Assembly: GCF_001641335.1 (NCBI RefSeq)
Contig: NZ_LVEM01000001.1
Span: 2,366,343-2,430,342 of the forward strand
Direction: 5' to 3'
Source of the DNA: Bradyrhizobium stylosanthis
Lineage (GTDB): Bacteria; Pseudomonadota; Alphaproteobacteria; Rhizobiales; Xanthobacteraceae
DNA length: 64,000 bases
The position numbers and the translations under genes are program-made. Each line of letters begins with the position of its first letter. Position 1 is the stretch's first letter. Under the pieces are notes generated by a model. That model was not told the origin of the DNA, did no database searches, and was given only the letters and a program-made list of their open reading frames with translations. Positions 8,157-16,862 of this stretch are shown here, in pieces.

Positions 8157-9530
8157 TCAGTGCCGCATCGCTTGCTCGACGCCGTCCGGTTTCTCAGCCA
8201 GCCGAAACCGCAGCGTGAACTCCGCGCCGCCGCCTTCGAGATTCTCCACCGCGACCGTCGCGGCGTGATCGTCGGCGACGCCGCGCACGATCGATAGGCC
8301 GAGGCCGGCGCCGTCGCTGCGCTGGCGGTCGCGGCGCCAGAAGCGCTGGAAGATCAGGTCGCGCTCGCCCTCGGCAATGCCCGGGCCGCAATCGCGCACC
8401 CGCACCGAGCCGTCCTCGCCGACCTCGACATCGACCGAGGTGTCCTTCGCCGTGAACTTGATGGCGTTCTCGGCGAGATTGAAGATCGCGCGCTGGAGCA
8501 TCTCGGCATTGCCGTGGATCATTACCGGCGCATCGGTTCCCCTGAGCGCGATGTCCTTGTGCTGGGCCAGCGCGAACGGCGCGATCGACCCCACCACCTC
8601 GGTGCAGACGGCGCGCAAATCTGCGGTCTCGCCGGGATCGAGCACCAGCGTGTCGAGCTCGGCGATCTCCAGCAGCTGGGCGACGATGCGGCTCATGCCC
8701 TCGATGTCGGCATGCAGCGCCTCCCGCGCCGCTCCGTCGTGGAGCGTCTCGATCCGCGTGCGCAGGATGGCGAGCGGCGTGCGCAATTGATGCGCGGCAT
8801 CGGCCGTGAACTGGCGCTGCACGCGAAAACCGCCCTCGAGGCGGTCGAGCGCCTGGTTGACGGCGGTGACGAGCGGCATGATCTCGCGCGGGATCTGCTC
8901 GGTCGGCAGGCGGATGTCGGTGCGCGCCGGGCCGATATTGCTGGCCTCCTCCGAGGCCTTCCACAGCGGCGCGACGGCGCGGCGGAAGATGATGATGTCG
9001 GTGGCGAGCAGGACCAGCAGGATCGGGATGGTGATCCATCCCACGCGCCGGAAGAAGTTCGAGATGATGTCGTCGATGATGACGTCGCGATGGGCAAGGT
9101 CCTCGGCGACGCGGATGCGCACCGTCCTGCCCTCGATCACACGGCTGACGCCGGCGCCTGAGATCGTTTCCGACAGTCGCGGCGGCGCGGCATCGCCGGA
9201 CCTTCGCCGCGAGGAGAACAGCACGCGGCCGTCCTGATCGCGGATGTCGTAGAGGTAGCGGCCATAGGCTTCCGAATAGAGGCCCCTGAGACTATCGGGC
9301 AGGTTGAACGTCAGCGTGCCGTCCGGCTGCGGGACGATGCGCTCGGCCAGCACCTCGGCCTGGGCGCGCATGGCATCGCGATGCAGCTGGTCGACCTCGG
9401 AGTTGAGCAGCCAGAACAGCACCAGCGGCAGGAAGATCGCGACCACCGCCACCGCGACGATGTGCAGGAACACGATGCGCCAGATCAGCGATTTGAACGT
9501 CGGCCTGGCGGATGACCGGGCGGCGGACAC
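8157..9530 (-). CDS. Two-component sensor histidine kinase (TctE/QseC-like)
   Basis: A 457-residue membrane kinase: TM1 at about residues 18-42, a periplasmic sensor region (2CSK_N-like) to about 160, TM2 at about 164-183, HAMP-like linker, then the H box AAHQLRTPL with phosphoacceptor His247, N box NLAENAIKF, and G boxes RDCGPGIAEG and GAGLGLSIV. It starts 1 nt after the stop of the response regulator, so both are made from one mRNA. The neighbouring dctQM genes suggest control of carboxylate uptake, as with TctD/TctE, but that link is inference. Confidence 0.93.
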   Translation of the reverse strand: MSAARSSARPTFKSLIWRIVFLHIVAVAVVAIFLPLVLFWLLNSEVDQLHRDAMRAQAEVLAERIVPQPDGTLTFNLPDSLRGLYSEAYGRYLYDIRDQDGRVLFSSRRRSGDAAPPRLSETISGAGVSRVIEGRTVRIRVAEDLAHRDVIIDDIISNFFRRVGWITIPILLVLLATDIIIFRRAVAPLWKASEEASNIGPARTDIRLPTEQIPREIMPLVTAVNQALDRLEGGFRVQRQFTADAAHQLRTPLAILRTRIETLHDGAAREALHADIEGMSRIVAQLLEIAELDTLVLDPGETADLRAVCTEVVGSIAPFALAQHKDIALRGTDAPVMIHGNAEMLQRAIFNLAENAIKFTAKDTSVDVEVGEDGSVRVRDCGPGIAEGERDLIFQRFWRRDRQRSDGAGLGLSIVRGVADDHAATVAVENLEGGGAEFTLRFRLAEKPDGVEQAMRH

Positions 9531-9531
9531 G

Positions 9532-10206
9532 CTATTTCTCCTCCGCCATCAGATAGCCGACGCCGCGGATGGTGTGGATCACGACCTTGGCGCCGTGTTC
9601 AGTGAGCTGCTTGCGCAACCGCGAGACGTAGACCTCGACCGCGTTGGAGGCGACATCGCCTTCGAGCCCGAAGATGTGGTCCTCGACGTTCTTCTTCGGC
9701 ACCACCCGCCCCTGCCGGCGCAGCAGGATCTCCAGCACCGAGGTCTCGCGCGCGGAGATGATCCGCGGCTGGTCGTCGACGAAGATCTGGCGGCTCTCGG
9801 TGTCGTAGACGAGATTGGCGAGGCGCAGCGAGCGGCCGAGCAGCTGGCCGGGGCGGCGCAGGATCGCCTCCAGCCGCGCCACCAGCTCCTCCATCGCGAA
9901 CGGCTTTGCCAGATAGTCGTCGGCGCCGCTGCGCAGGCCGCTGACGCGGTCCTGCAGGCCGCCGCGCGCGGTCAGCACCAGCACCGGCAGCGGCTCCATC
10001 TGCCGGCGCAGCTCGCGCAGCACCGACAGGCCGTCGCCGTCGGGAAGCCCGAGGTCGAGGATCATCGCGGCGTAGCTGACGCTGCTGACCGCCTCGCGCG
10101 CCTCGGCCGCGCTGCCCACGATGTCGCTCTCGTAGCCCGCAGCCGACAGCCCCGCGGCCACGAGCCGCGCCAGCTCGGCATTGTCCTCGACGATCAGAAG
10201 GCGCAT
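9532..10206 (-). CDS. OmpR-family response regulator
   Basis: A 224-residue DNA-binding regulator: receiver domain with acidic pair ED (7-8), phosphoacceptor Asp51 (LDLGLPDGDG), conserved Thr/Lys sites (VLTAR, YLAKPF), and a C-terminal winged helix (about 125-220) ending RGVGYLM. It precedes its partner kinase in the same operon. The sequence style resembles TctD/QseB regulators. Likely targets are nearby transport genes, which is inferred from location only. Confidence 0.94.
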   Translation of the reverse strand: MRLLIVEDNAELARLVAAGLSAAGYESDIVGSAAEAREAVSSVSYAAMILDLGLPDGDGLSVLRELRRQMEPLPVLVLTARGGLQDRVSGLRSGADDYLAKPFAMEELVARLEAILRRPGQLLGRSLRLANLVYDTESRQIFVDDQPRIISARETSVLEILLRRQGRVVPKKNVEDHIFGLEGDVASNAVEVYVSRLRKQLTEHGAKVVIHTIRGVGYLMAEEK

Positions 10207-10291
10207 CGCGTGTCCGGAACAGTATTCATGTCAGCTCACGGCTCGCGCCGCATCTTCGCTCTCTTCCACCATCCACGCCGTTTCGGCCAGC

Positions 10292-10319
10292 AAAAAGGCG
10301 GGCCTCGCCCGGCCTTTTG
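10292..10319 (-). terminator. Hairpin terminator downstream of the SDR gene
   Basis: A-tract, GGCGGGCC, 3-nt loop, CCCGGCC, T-tract; read on the minus strand it gives a GC stem followed by T residues. It lies about 30 nt beyond the stop of the leftward SDR gene. Confidence 0.55.
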
Positions 10320-10348
10320 CCCTTGTCAGGCTCATGTAAGCCGCAAGC

Positions 10349-11122
10349 CTACGCCGCCGGAAGCGACACGCCGGTCAGCTCGCTGAGCCTCTCGATGAGC
10401 GCGTCCTGGAAGTTCGGGTCGGCCGCCTCACCGGCGGGCTGCTCCTGCCGCAGGTGATGCCAGTAGCGGCCGCTGACCATCGCGGCCGGCTCCTCGCTGA
10501 CGGCGAGCCAGGACTGTGTCCGCTGCCCGGTGTCGAGGTCCACGGGGGCGCCCGCACCGCCCATTCTGGTGCGGACCCAGCCGGGATCGACCGCATTGCT
10601 CAGAACCTGCGGCCAGCGCCGCGCCAGCGCAAAAGCCAGCGCGACCGCATGCAGCTTGCTCTCCGCATAAGCCTTTGCCGCATCCCAGCTGCGCCCGGTC
10701 CAGTCGAGATCGTGCAACGATCCCTCGCCGCCGCGATGCAGGCCGCTGCTGAGATAGACCAGCCGCTTCGGCCGTTCGATCAGCGCCGTCAGCAGGTACG
10801 GCGCCAGCGTGTTGATCGCCAGCGTGCCGGCATGCCCCTCCGCAGTCGCAGCGCGGCTGTCCTGGGTGTAGACACCGGCATTGTGGATGATCGCATCCAT
10901 GCGTCCGATCGCATTGACCTGATCGGCGATGCCCTTGGTCTCGGCCGCGCTCCTGAGGTCGCCAACCACAACTCCCGCGGCGCGCGAAGTGAAGTCCGCG
11001 ACCGCCGCGGCGCGATCGGCCGATCGCGCATGCAGCACCACGCGGTGCCCCTGATCGAGCAGCGACTGCGCCGCCGCCCGGCCGAGACCGTCCGTGCTGC
11101 CGGTGATGAAGACGATCGCCAT
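10349..11122 (-). CDS. Short-chain dehydrogenase/reductase
   Basis: A 257-residue classical SDR-type oxidoreductase. The cofactor motif TGSTDGLG spans residues 7-14, the NAG motif 81-83, and the catalytic YxxxK is Tyr152-AES-Lys156 with an upstream Ser (LSS). The arrangement resembles retinol dehydrogenase/protochlorophyllide reductase-like SDRs acting on diverse carbonyls. It is a single gene with its own terminator; substrate unknown. Confidence 0.9.
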   Translation of the reverse strand: MAIVFITGSTDGLGRAAAQSLLDQGHRVVLHARSADRAAAVADFTSRAAGVVVGDLRSAAETKGIADQVNAIGRMDAIIHNAGVYTQDSRAATAEGHAGTLAINTLAPYLLTALIERPKRLVYLSSGLHRGGEGSLHDLDWTGRSWDAAKAYAESKLHAVALAFALARRWPQVLSNAVDPGWVRTRMGGAGAPVDLDTGQRTQSWLAVSEEPAAMVSGRYWHHLRQEQPAGEAADPNFQDALIERLSELTGVSLPAA

Positions 11123-11270
11123 GCGTTGCTCCCTGGTCTGTCGCGGCGCGCAAGCCCGACGTCGGGGCCCTGCGCGTCCGCGATGGCCTGCGACATTGTT
11201 CGTCGCCGACCTCGTTCATCCAGTCAACGCTTTTGCCGCCGGCGCGATCCATAGCGTCGCGGCGCGTGCT

Positions 11271-12029
11271 TCAGGCGAGATATCCGGACACGCCGTCCCA
11301 CAGCAGCTTGAACGGCGTGACCACCAGCAATCCGTAGCAGGCGCGAAAGATCTGCTGCTGGTCGAGCCGCCCGTGCAGGCGCCAGCCGAGCCACACGCCG
11401 GCGGGAATGGCGAGGAGGCAAATCGCCATCACGATCCATTCGTTGCCGCTCGGGCGCACCAGCAGCAGCCACGGCAGCGCCTTGGTCGCATTGCCAACGG
11501 TGAAGAACAGGCTCGTCGTTCCCGCATAGACCTCCTTGCTGAGGCCGAGCGGCAGCAGATACATCGCAAGCGGCGGTCCGCCGGAATGCGCGACCATGGT
11601 CGTGACGCCCGAGGCGAGACCAGCGGCGACCGCCTTCGGCCTCGAGCGCGGCGCGATGACCACCTTCGGATCGCTAGAGAACCACAGGCCGACAAAGACG
11701 AGCGTGACGAGCGCCATCACGATCGCGACAGCGCGGTGGTCCAGCGCGCGAAACAGGAGATAGCCGAGGGCGATGCCGATAAGGAGCCCAGGCAACAGCA
11801 AGACGAGGTCCGGCTTCGACCAGGTCGAGGGCTTCCAGTAGCGCAGCGCGAACAGGTCCATCGCGATGAACAGCGGCGCGAGCAGGCCGCCGGCCGTCAC
11901 CGGGTCCATCACGACGGACAGCAGCGGAATGCCGACGATGGAGAATCCGCCGCCGAACGCGCCTTTCATGAAGCAGATCAGGAACACGCCGGCGAAGGCG
12001 ATGAGGATGGTGGTGGCCGTCAGATCCAT
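11271..12029 (-). CDS. Sulfite exporter TauE/SafE family membrane protein
   Basis: A 252-residue protein with about seven to eight hydrophobic helices and the family's two-half structure: N-terminal KGAFGGGFSIVGIPLLS, and second half GVTTMVAHSGGPPLAMYLLP. TauE/SafE proteins export sulfite, sulfoacetate or other anions across the inner membrane; the actual substrate cannot be read here. A possible 38-codon ORF lies 27 nt upstream in the same direction. Confidence 0.9.
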   Translation of the reverse strand: MDLTATTILIAFAGVFLICFMKGAFGGGFSIVGIPLLSVVMDPVTAGGLLAPLFIAMDLFALRYWKPSTWSKPDLVLLLPGLLIGIALGYLLFRALDHRAVAIVMALVTLVFVGLWFSSDPKVVIAPRSRPKAVAAGLASGVTTMVAHSGGPPLAMYLLPLGLSKEVYAGTTSLFFTVGNATKALPWLLLVRPSGNEWIVMAICLLAIPAGVWLGWRLHGRLDQQQIFRACYGLLVVTPFKLLWDGVSGYLA

Positions 12030-12056
12030 AGCGGCATCCCCGGCCCCTGCTCGGCT

Positions 12057-12173
12057 CTACGAAGCCCGACGCGATGTGTCCTCTGTCCGGAAAAACAGGC
12101 CGGGCAACGCCGAGGGCACGCCGAACACCAATCCGATGAATGCGAGAAACAGGTCGAGATAACTGACGGTCAT
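12057..12173 (-). CDS. Possible small membrane peptide (38 aa) upstream of TauE
   Basis: An ATG-started frame of 38 codons begins MTVSYLDLFLAFIGLVFGVP, one hydrophobic helix, then a short polar tail ending RRAS. It ends 27 nt before the TauE-family start and shares its direction. It could be a leader or a small partner peptide. The frame is intact and the composition is membrane-like, but so short an ORF may arise by chance. Confidence 0.35.
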   Translation of the reverse strand: MTVSYLDLFLAFIGLVFGVPSALPGLFFRTEDTSRRAS

Positions 12174-12403
12174 TTCGTGGCTCCGTGGTCCGGGAACGAG
12201 CCCGGTGCAATGCTTTGATTGCATGGAATATGATCCGATCTAAACCTCAGTACAATAATAACATTGATCTCGGTGCAATTTGGGCGCCATCCCTCGACCT
12301 CAGCGGCCCTTGCCGTGACCGGCATCACGTTCGGATTGCTGGTCGCATTCGACAGGTTGATCGACGGATGATGCCAGGCGCGCTGCTGCGCTCGCTGCGA
12401 GAT

Positions 12404-12427
12404 CTCCCGGCGCTTTCGCGCCGGGAG
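12404..12427 (-). terminator. Strong hairpin terminator after the alpha/beta hydrolase
   Basis: Perfect 10-bp stem CTCCCGGCGC / GCGCCGGGAG with a 4-nt loop, 9 nt past the hydrolase stop on the minus strand. The 230 bp between this hairpin and 12173 hold no convincing gene and should contain the promoter for the TauE-family gene. Confidence 0.6.
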
Positions 12428-12435
12428 TAGTCCGT

Positions 12436-13206
12436 TCACTTCACAAGCGCTGCCTTCTCGATGACCTCGGCGACTTCTTGCGCGTGCACGACGAGCGAGG
12501 CATGGCTGCCGGCGATTTCCGTCGTCTGGGCCTTCATCCTGGCTGCGAACGACTTCTGGGCCTCGGGCGCGATGACCCTGTCCTTCGTGGTGATGACGTC
12601 GAACGTCGGCTTGTCATGCCAGGCCGCAATGGTGACGGGGGCCTCGAACGCGGCGACACTCAACGGAAGCTGCGAGTGAGCCAGATGCTCGGCGACCTCC
12701 GGGGGAAGGTCGGCCGCGACGGCGGACGGAAACACCTTGGGATCGATGTACAGATTGCCCTTCGCGTCGGGATGGATCGCGCTGCCACCTTCGGTCGGCG
12801 GGCCGGCCTTTGACAGCGCCGCCAGGGACTCACCCACCTCCGGCGCGAAGGCGGACACATAGACCAGCGCCGAGACCCTGGGATCGTCGCCGGCTTGCGT
12901 GATCACCATGCCGCCCCAGGAGTGGCCGACCAGAACGGTCTTGCCGGCCTGCTTTGCGAGCACCTGCTTGGTCGCATCGACATCGGCCTGCAGGGAGGTG
13001 AGCGGATTTTCGACGAGCGTGACGTTGTAGCCTTTCTTCGTGAGAATATCGGCAACGGGCTGCCAGCTCGTCTGATCCACGAAAGCGCCGTGCACGAGCA
13101 CGATGTTGTGGGCTGCGCCCTTGGGCAGTTCGGCTGAACGGGCGAAGCCCATCAACGTTGACCCGGCCAGAAGTACGGTGGCAGCTGAAAGAAGGATATG
13201 TCGCAT
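12436..13206 (-). CDS. Secreted alpha/beta hydrolase
   Basis: A 256-residue alpha/beta-hydrolase of the EstC/pyrethroid-hydrolase-like group. Residues 1-25 are a Sec signal peptide (MRHILLSAATVLLAGSTLMG, cleavage near ARSA). The oxyanion region is VLVHGAFVD (37-45), the nucleophile elbow GHSWGG (Ser96), and a late His is in GSHASLV. The start at 13206 was chosen because it supplies the signal peptide; the open frame runs 56 codons further upstream without one. It is divergent from an AraC-type regulator at 13422, which probably controls it. Confidence 0.9.
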   Translation of the reverse strand: MRHILLSAATVLLAGSTLMGFARSAELPKGAAHNIVLVHGAFVDQTSWQPVADILTKKGYNVTLVENPLTSLQADVDATKQVLAKQAGKTVLVGHSWGGMVITQAGDDPRVSALVYVSAFAPEVGESLAALSKAGPPTEGGSAIHPDAKGNLYIDPKVFPSAVAADLPPEVAEHLAHSQLPLSVAAFEAPVTIAAWHDKPTFDVITTKDRVIAPEAQKSFAARMKAQTTEIAGSHASLVVHAQEVAEVIEKAALVK

Positions 13207-13389
13207 TGAATGGTCCTGTTGGAATGTCGGACGAATACAGTCCGTGGGGGAATGGACAGGCGTTTCCAGTAAGGTCGCGGTTTTCCATCCGCCGTTGGCG
13301 AAATGGTTGCCCCACCTGGCGTCGGCCCGCCGCGGGATGAGGTAGTCCGCAGACCTTCGGCCAACAGCGATCAATCGTCCGGATGTTGT

Positions 13390-13408
13390 GTCCGATCGTC
13401 CATCGGAC
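13390..13408. promoter_or_regulatory. Candidate AraC-regulator operator
   Basis: The dyad GTCCGAT-cgtcc-ATCGGAC lies in the divergent hydrolase/araC region, 13 nt before the AraC-type start. A related CGTCCGGAT stands just upstream (13376). Position suggests autoregulation; untested. Confidence 0.45.
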
Positions 13409-13421
13409 TAACTTGGACGGC

Positions 13422-14384
13422 ATGGACATCCTCGCCCAGGTGCTGGATCGCGTTCGTCTCGGTGGGACGCTGCTCTTTCACTTCGAGCTCGGCCATCCCT
13501 GGCACCTTGAGTTGCCGACGCGCCCCTACGCCTTGTTTCACTACCTCAGCCATGGCTCAGCGACTCTCGCGCTTGAACAGGGTGAGGAAATGCAGATGAC
13601 CGCGGGCGATTTTGTCGTCATCACACGCGGCGAGCCCCATGTGTTTTATTCGGATCGCCGGGCCAAGCCGCTGCGGATCATCGATATCGATCGCATGTCC
13701 CCGCGTCTTGGCGTCGTTCGACACGGCAGCCGTACGAAGCCGCACGCGACCATGATCTGCGGCAACTTCACGGTGTCACGCCCATTGTTCGGCAATGTGC
13801 TGGAACTGCTCCCGCCCGTGCTCCTGCTGAAGCCGACGGCGGATGGCGGCTGGCTCGAAGCGATCCTGCGGCGCATGGTCAGCGAGTCCGCGACCGAGCG
13901 CCCCGGCCAAGGCGTCGCGCTGTCGCGATTGACGGAAGTGCTCTTTGTCGAAGTGCTCCGAAGCTGGATCGCTTCTCTCAGTCCCGGACAAGGCGGCTGG
14001 CTCGGGGCCATATCCGATCCGCACATCGGACCGGCACTGAAGCTGATCCACGAAAACCCGGAGCGGCCCTGGACGCTGAGCGACCTTGGTCAGCGCGTGG
14101 GGCTCGGTCGCTCGGTCTTTTCGGCGCGCTTTACCAAGCTCGTCGGTCAATCCATGCATCGTTACGTGATCGAACGCCGGATGGCGGAAGCGGCATTCCT
14201 GCTGGAAACCAGCGACGAGCCGATCGCACGGATTGCGAGCCGGGTCGGTTACGAGACGGCGGCGGCATTTTCGAAACTGTTCCATCGGCATCAGGGCCAA
14301 TCGCCCGGCCGGTACCGGGCAGCGCGACGCTCCGACACCGGCATGCGGCATGGAGACGCTCAGGAAGCAGAAGTCGCCGATTGA
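13422..14384 (+). CDS. AraC-family regulator with N-terminal cupin
   Basis: A 320-residue protein. Residues of about 1-180 form a cupin-type sensing domain (PYALFHYLSHGSATLAL, GDFVVITRGEPH); residues of about 210-310 carry two AraC helix-turn-helix motifs, the second with IARIASRVGYETAAAFSKLFHR. The start MDILAQVLD at 13422 is the first conserved-looking Met; the frame is open for 13 more codons. It is divergent from the secreted hydrolase, a common pairing in which such cupin-AraC proteins (often annotated cupin_6) control the neighbour. Confidence 0.92.
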   Translation: MDILAQVLDRVRLGGTLLFHFELGHPWHLELPTRPYALFHYLSHGSATLALEQGEEMQMTAGDFVVITRGEPHVFYSDRRAKPLRIIDIDRMSPRLGVVRHGSRTKPHATMICGNFTVSRPLFGNVLELLPPVLLLKPTADGGWLEAILRRMVSESATERPGQGVALSRLTEVLFVEVLRSWIASLSPGQGGWLGAISDPHIGPALKLIHENPERPWTLSDLGQRVGLGRSVFSARFTKLVGQSMHRYVIERRMAEAAFLLETSDEPIARIASRVGYETAAAFSKLFHRHQGQSPGRYRAARRSDTGMRHGDAQEAEVAD

Positions 14385-14430
14385 CTCCGGCTCCGATGCG
14401 GGCGCCGGATTGGTCGTATGTCCGCGCGGC

Positions 14431-14490
14431 CGTTGCTCAAACTCGGTCCCCGTCTGTATAACGAGCCCGTCACCCTGATCGATCAGCCTC
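14431..14490 (+). repeat. Degenerate direct repeat, copy 1
   Basis: GTTGCTCAAACTCGGTCCCC continuing through GTCTGTATAACGAG and GTCACC. A diverged second copy in the same direction lies at 15563-15620, so the two copies bracket the ABC-binding-protein gene. Confidence 0.6.
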
Positions 14491-14543
14491 GCGGGACAAT
14501 TTGCGGCCGGGGCCCGGCCTGAATGAGACGGAGCGGTGAGAAG

Positions 14544-15521
14544 ATGGACCGGCGTTCGTTTTTGGTCTTGGCCGCATCGATGGCAAGCTGCTCCCGGACT
14601 GCTGCTGCGCAGAGCAGCCCGAAAGCCCTCAAGATCGGATGGCTGACAGCGCAGCGGGAAGCGAGCCTCACGCCCTACCTCGCCGCCCTGCGCCAGGGCT
14701 TCAGCGACCTCGGCTATGCCGAGGGACAGAACCTTTTCATCGACTATCGGTTCGGCAACGACCAGGTCGGTGACGTGCCCTCACTTGCGGCAGAGCTGGT
14801 GAAATCCGGCGTCAAGCTCATCGTCGCTCAAGGGGCTGCCGTGTCCGAACTCGCAAAGCTCTCTTTGCCCGTTCCCGTCGTCTACATCTTCAGCGGCGAT
14901 CCCGTGGCGGCAGGCTTCGCCGATGGCCTCGCCCGTCCGCGTGGCAACATGACGGGCGTCACCCTGATGGCTGCCGAGCTCAACGGCAAGAGGCTGGAGA
15001 TCCTGCGCGACATCGTACCAGGGCTCCGACGCGTCGCCATCATCGCGAACCCTGAGCATCACGGCGTCAATCTCGAGAAGGCCAATTCCGAGCAAGCCGG
15101 GCAGCGCCTCGGCGTCGATATCGATTACTATCCAACGGCCTCGCCGAGGGAACTGGAAGACGCCTTTGCCAGCATCAGGACCAAACCGGTCCAGGCCGTC
15201 TCGATCTTCTCGGACGGCTTTGCGGTCCAGAATCGAAAAACGATCATCGACTTCGCCTCGGATCAGCGCGTCCCGGCGATTGCCGCGTGGTCTCTCTTCG
15301 CGAGAAGCGGTGCCATCTGCACATACGGGCCGTTGCAGTCCGAGCAATACCGGCGCCTCGCGGCGTATGTCGATCGCATCGCAAAGGGCGCCAAGCCTTC
15401 CGATCTGCCAATCCAGCAGCCGACGAAGTTCGAGACCGTCGTCAATTTGAAGACGGCCAAGGCCCTCGGCCTTTCGCTGCCTCCGACATTGCTGGCCAGC
15501 GCCGACGAAGTAATTGAATGA
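14544..15521 (+). CDS. Orphan ABC transporter substrate-binding protein (PF04392 type)
   Basis: A periplasmic binding protein of 325 residues, of the ABC_sub_bind/TrpX-like group abundant in Bradyrhizobium. The N-terminus MDRRSFLVLAASMASCSRTA has RR followed by a hydrophobic stretch and a Cys, so Tat or lipoprotein export is possible. The body has the typical LKIGWLTAQRE strand, AVSELAKL, and FSGDPVAAGFADGLARPRGN (the SDPVAxGLVxSLARPGGN family signature). No permease or ATPase is adjacent. The gene sits alone between degenerate direct repeats, suggesting a mobile single-gene cassette or tandem duplication. The 14544 start is preferred over 14523 for the RR export signal. Confidence 0.88.
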   Translation: MDRRSFLVLAASMASCSRTAAAQSSPKALKIGWLTAQREASLTPYLAALRQGFSDLGYAEGQNLFIDYRFGNDQVGDVPSLAAELVKSGVKLIVAQGAAVSELAKLSLPVPVVYIFSGDPVAAGFADGLARPRGNMTGVTLMAAELNGKRLEILRDIVPGLRRVAIIANPEHHGVNLEKANSEQAGQRLGVDIDYYPTASPRELEDAFASIRTKPVQAVSIFSDGFAVQNRKTIIDFASDQRVPAIAAWSLFARSGAICTYGPLQSEQYRRLAAYVDRIAKGAKPSDLPIQQPTKFETVVNLKTAKALGLSLPPTLLASADEVIE

Positions 15522-15562
15522 GCTGTCACCGCGCCTTCCGCGCGGCGGCAAAAACGGGCGGT

Positions 15563-15620
15563 GTTGCTCAAATCCGGCCCGTCTATATAACGAGCTCGCG
15601 TCACCGTAACCGATGGCCTC
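15563..15620 (+). repeat. Degenerate direct repeat, copy 2
   Basis: GTTGCTCAAATCCGGCCCGT continuing through CTATATAACGAG and GTCACC. It aligns with 14431-14490 at most positions with a few indels and lies between the binding-protein gene and the acyl-CoA dehydrogenase. Confidence 0.6.
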
Positions 15621-15701
15621 GATCCCCTGCGAGCGCCATGGTCGGACACGAGTGATCAAGTGCCAGCGCTCCGCCGGGGCGAGTGTCGACCGGAGTTAGT
15701 T

Positions 15702-16862
15702 ATGTCTCATCAAGACGACAGCCTTGCCGCGAAGATCGAAACGTTTGTCCGTGCGGAAGTCATTCCCTACGAGAAAGATCCGCGGACAGGTCCTCACGGC
15801 CCGAGCGACGAGCTCGTGCAGGAGCTGCGCGACAAGGCGCGCAAGGCCGGCGTCCTGACGCCGCATATTCTGCCGGACGGATCTCATCTCACGCAACGCG
15901 AGACCGCAAAAGCCCTGATCAAGACCGGCCTCTCGCCGCTCGGGCCGCTGGCGTGCAACACCATGGCGCCGGACGAAGGCAATATGTACCTGCTGGGCAA
16001 GGTCGGAAGCAGCGAGCAGAAATCGCGGTTCCTCGAGCCGCTCGTGTCGGGCAAGGCGCGCTCGGCGTTCTTCATGACCGAGCCTGCGGATGCGGGCGGC
16101 GCCGGATCCGATCCGTCGATGATGCAGACGACGTGCCGTCTGGACGGCAATCACTGGGTCATCAACGGCCGAAAGAAGTTCATCACCGGGGCCGAGGGCG
16201 CAAAAGTCGGCATCGTCATGGCGAAGTCGAACGACGGCGCCTGCATGTTCCTCGTCGATCTGCCCAATCCCGCGATCCGCACGGTGCGCGTGCTGGATAC
16301 GATCGACAGCTCGATGCCCGGCGGACATGCCGAGATCGACATCGAAAATCTTCGCGTGCCCGCCGACCAGATGCTCGGCGCGTCCGGCGACGGTTTCAAA
16401 TATGCCCAGATCCGACTGAGCCCTGCCCGCCTGTCGCACTGCATGCGCTGGCTGGGCCTGGCGATCCGCGCCAACGAAATCGCCACCGACTATGCCTGCC
16501 GCCGCCAGGCGTTCGGCAAACCGCTGGTCGATCACGAGGGCGTCGGCTTCATGCTGGCGGAGAATTTGATCGATCTCAAGCAATCGGAGCTGATGATCGA
16601 CTGGTGCGCGAGCGTGCTCGATACCGGCTCCCTCGGGACGAGCGAAAGCTCCATGGCGAAGGTGGCCGTGTCGGAAGCCCTGATGCGCGTCGCCGATCGC
16701 TGCGTCCAGGTGATGGGCGGCACCGGCGTCTCGACCGAGACGATCGTCGAGCAGGCCTTCCGCGAGATCCGCGCATTCCGGATCTACGACGGCCCGACCG
16801 AAGTTCACAAATGGTCACTGGCCAAGAAGATCAAGCGCGACTGGAAAGCAGGGCAACACTGA
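15702..16862 (+). CDS. Acyl-CoA dehydrogenase (ACAD10/11-like)
   Basis: An FAD enzyme of 386 residues that introduces the alpha-beta double bond in acyl-CoA. Visible motifs are the flavin/substrate strand FFMTEPADAGGAGSDP, the middle-domain WVINGRKKFITGA, RQAFGKPL before the C-terminal helical bundle, VQVMGGTGVS, and the C-terminal YDGPTEVHKWSLAKKI. The last form (DGPxEVH) is typical of the ACAD10/11-like branch. Start MSHQDD at 15702 is favoured over the upstream open frame. It is a single gene followed by a palindrome at 16885. Chain-length specificity is unknown. Confidence 0.92.
   Translation: MSHQDDSLAAKIETFVRAEVIPYEKDPRTGPHGPSDELVQELRDKARKAGVLTPHILPDGSHLTQRETAKALIKTGLSPLGPLACNTMAPDEGNMYLLGKVGSSEQKSRFLEPLVSGKARSAFFMTEPADAGGAGSDPSMMQTTCRLDGNHWVINGRKKFITGAEGAKVGIVMAKSNDGACMFLVDLPNPAIRTVRVLDTIDSSMPGGHAEIDIENLRVPADQMLGASGDGFKYAQIRLSPARLSHCMRWLGLAIRANEIATDYACRRQAFGKPLVDHEGVGFMLAENLIDLKQSELMIDWCASVLDTGSLGTSESSMAKVAVSEALMRVADRCVQVMGGTGVSTETIVEQAFREIRAFRIYDGPTEVHKWSLAKKIKRDWKAGQH

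Noticed and set aside
12170..12439. 89-codon minus-strand frame in the TauE/hydrolase gap
   Set aside because: Runs through the hydrolase terminator hairpin and into the small-peptide start; no protein-like features.
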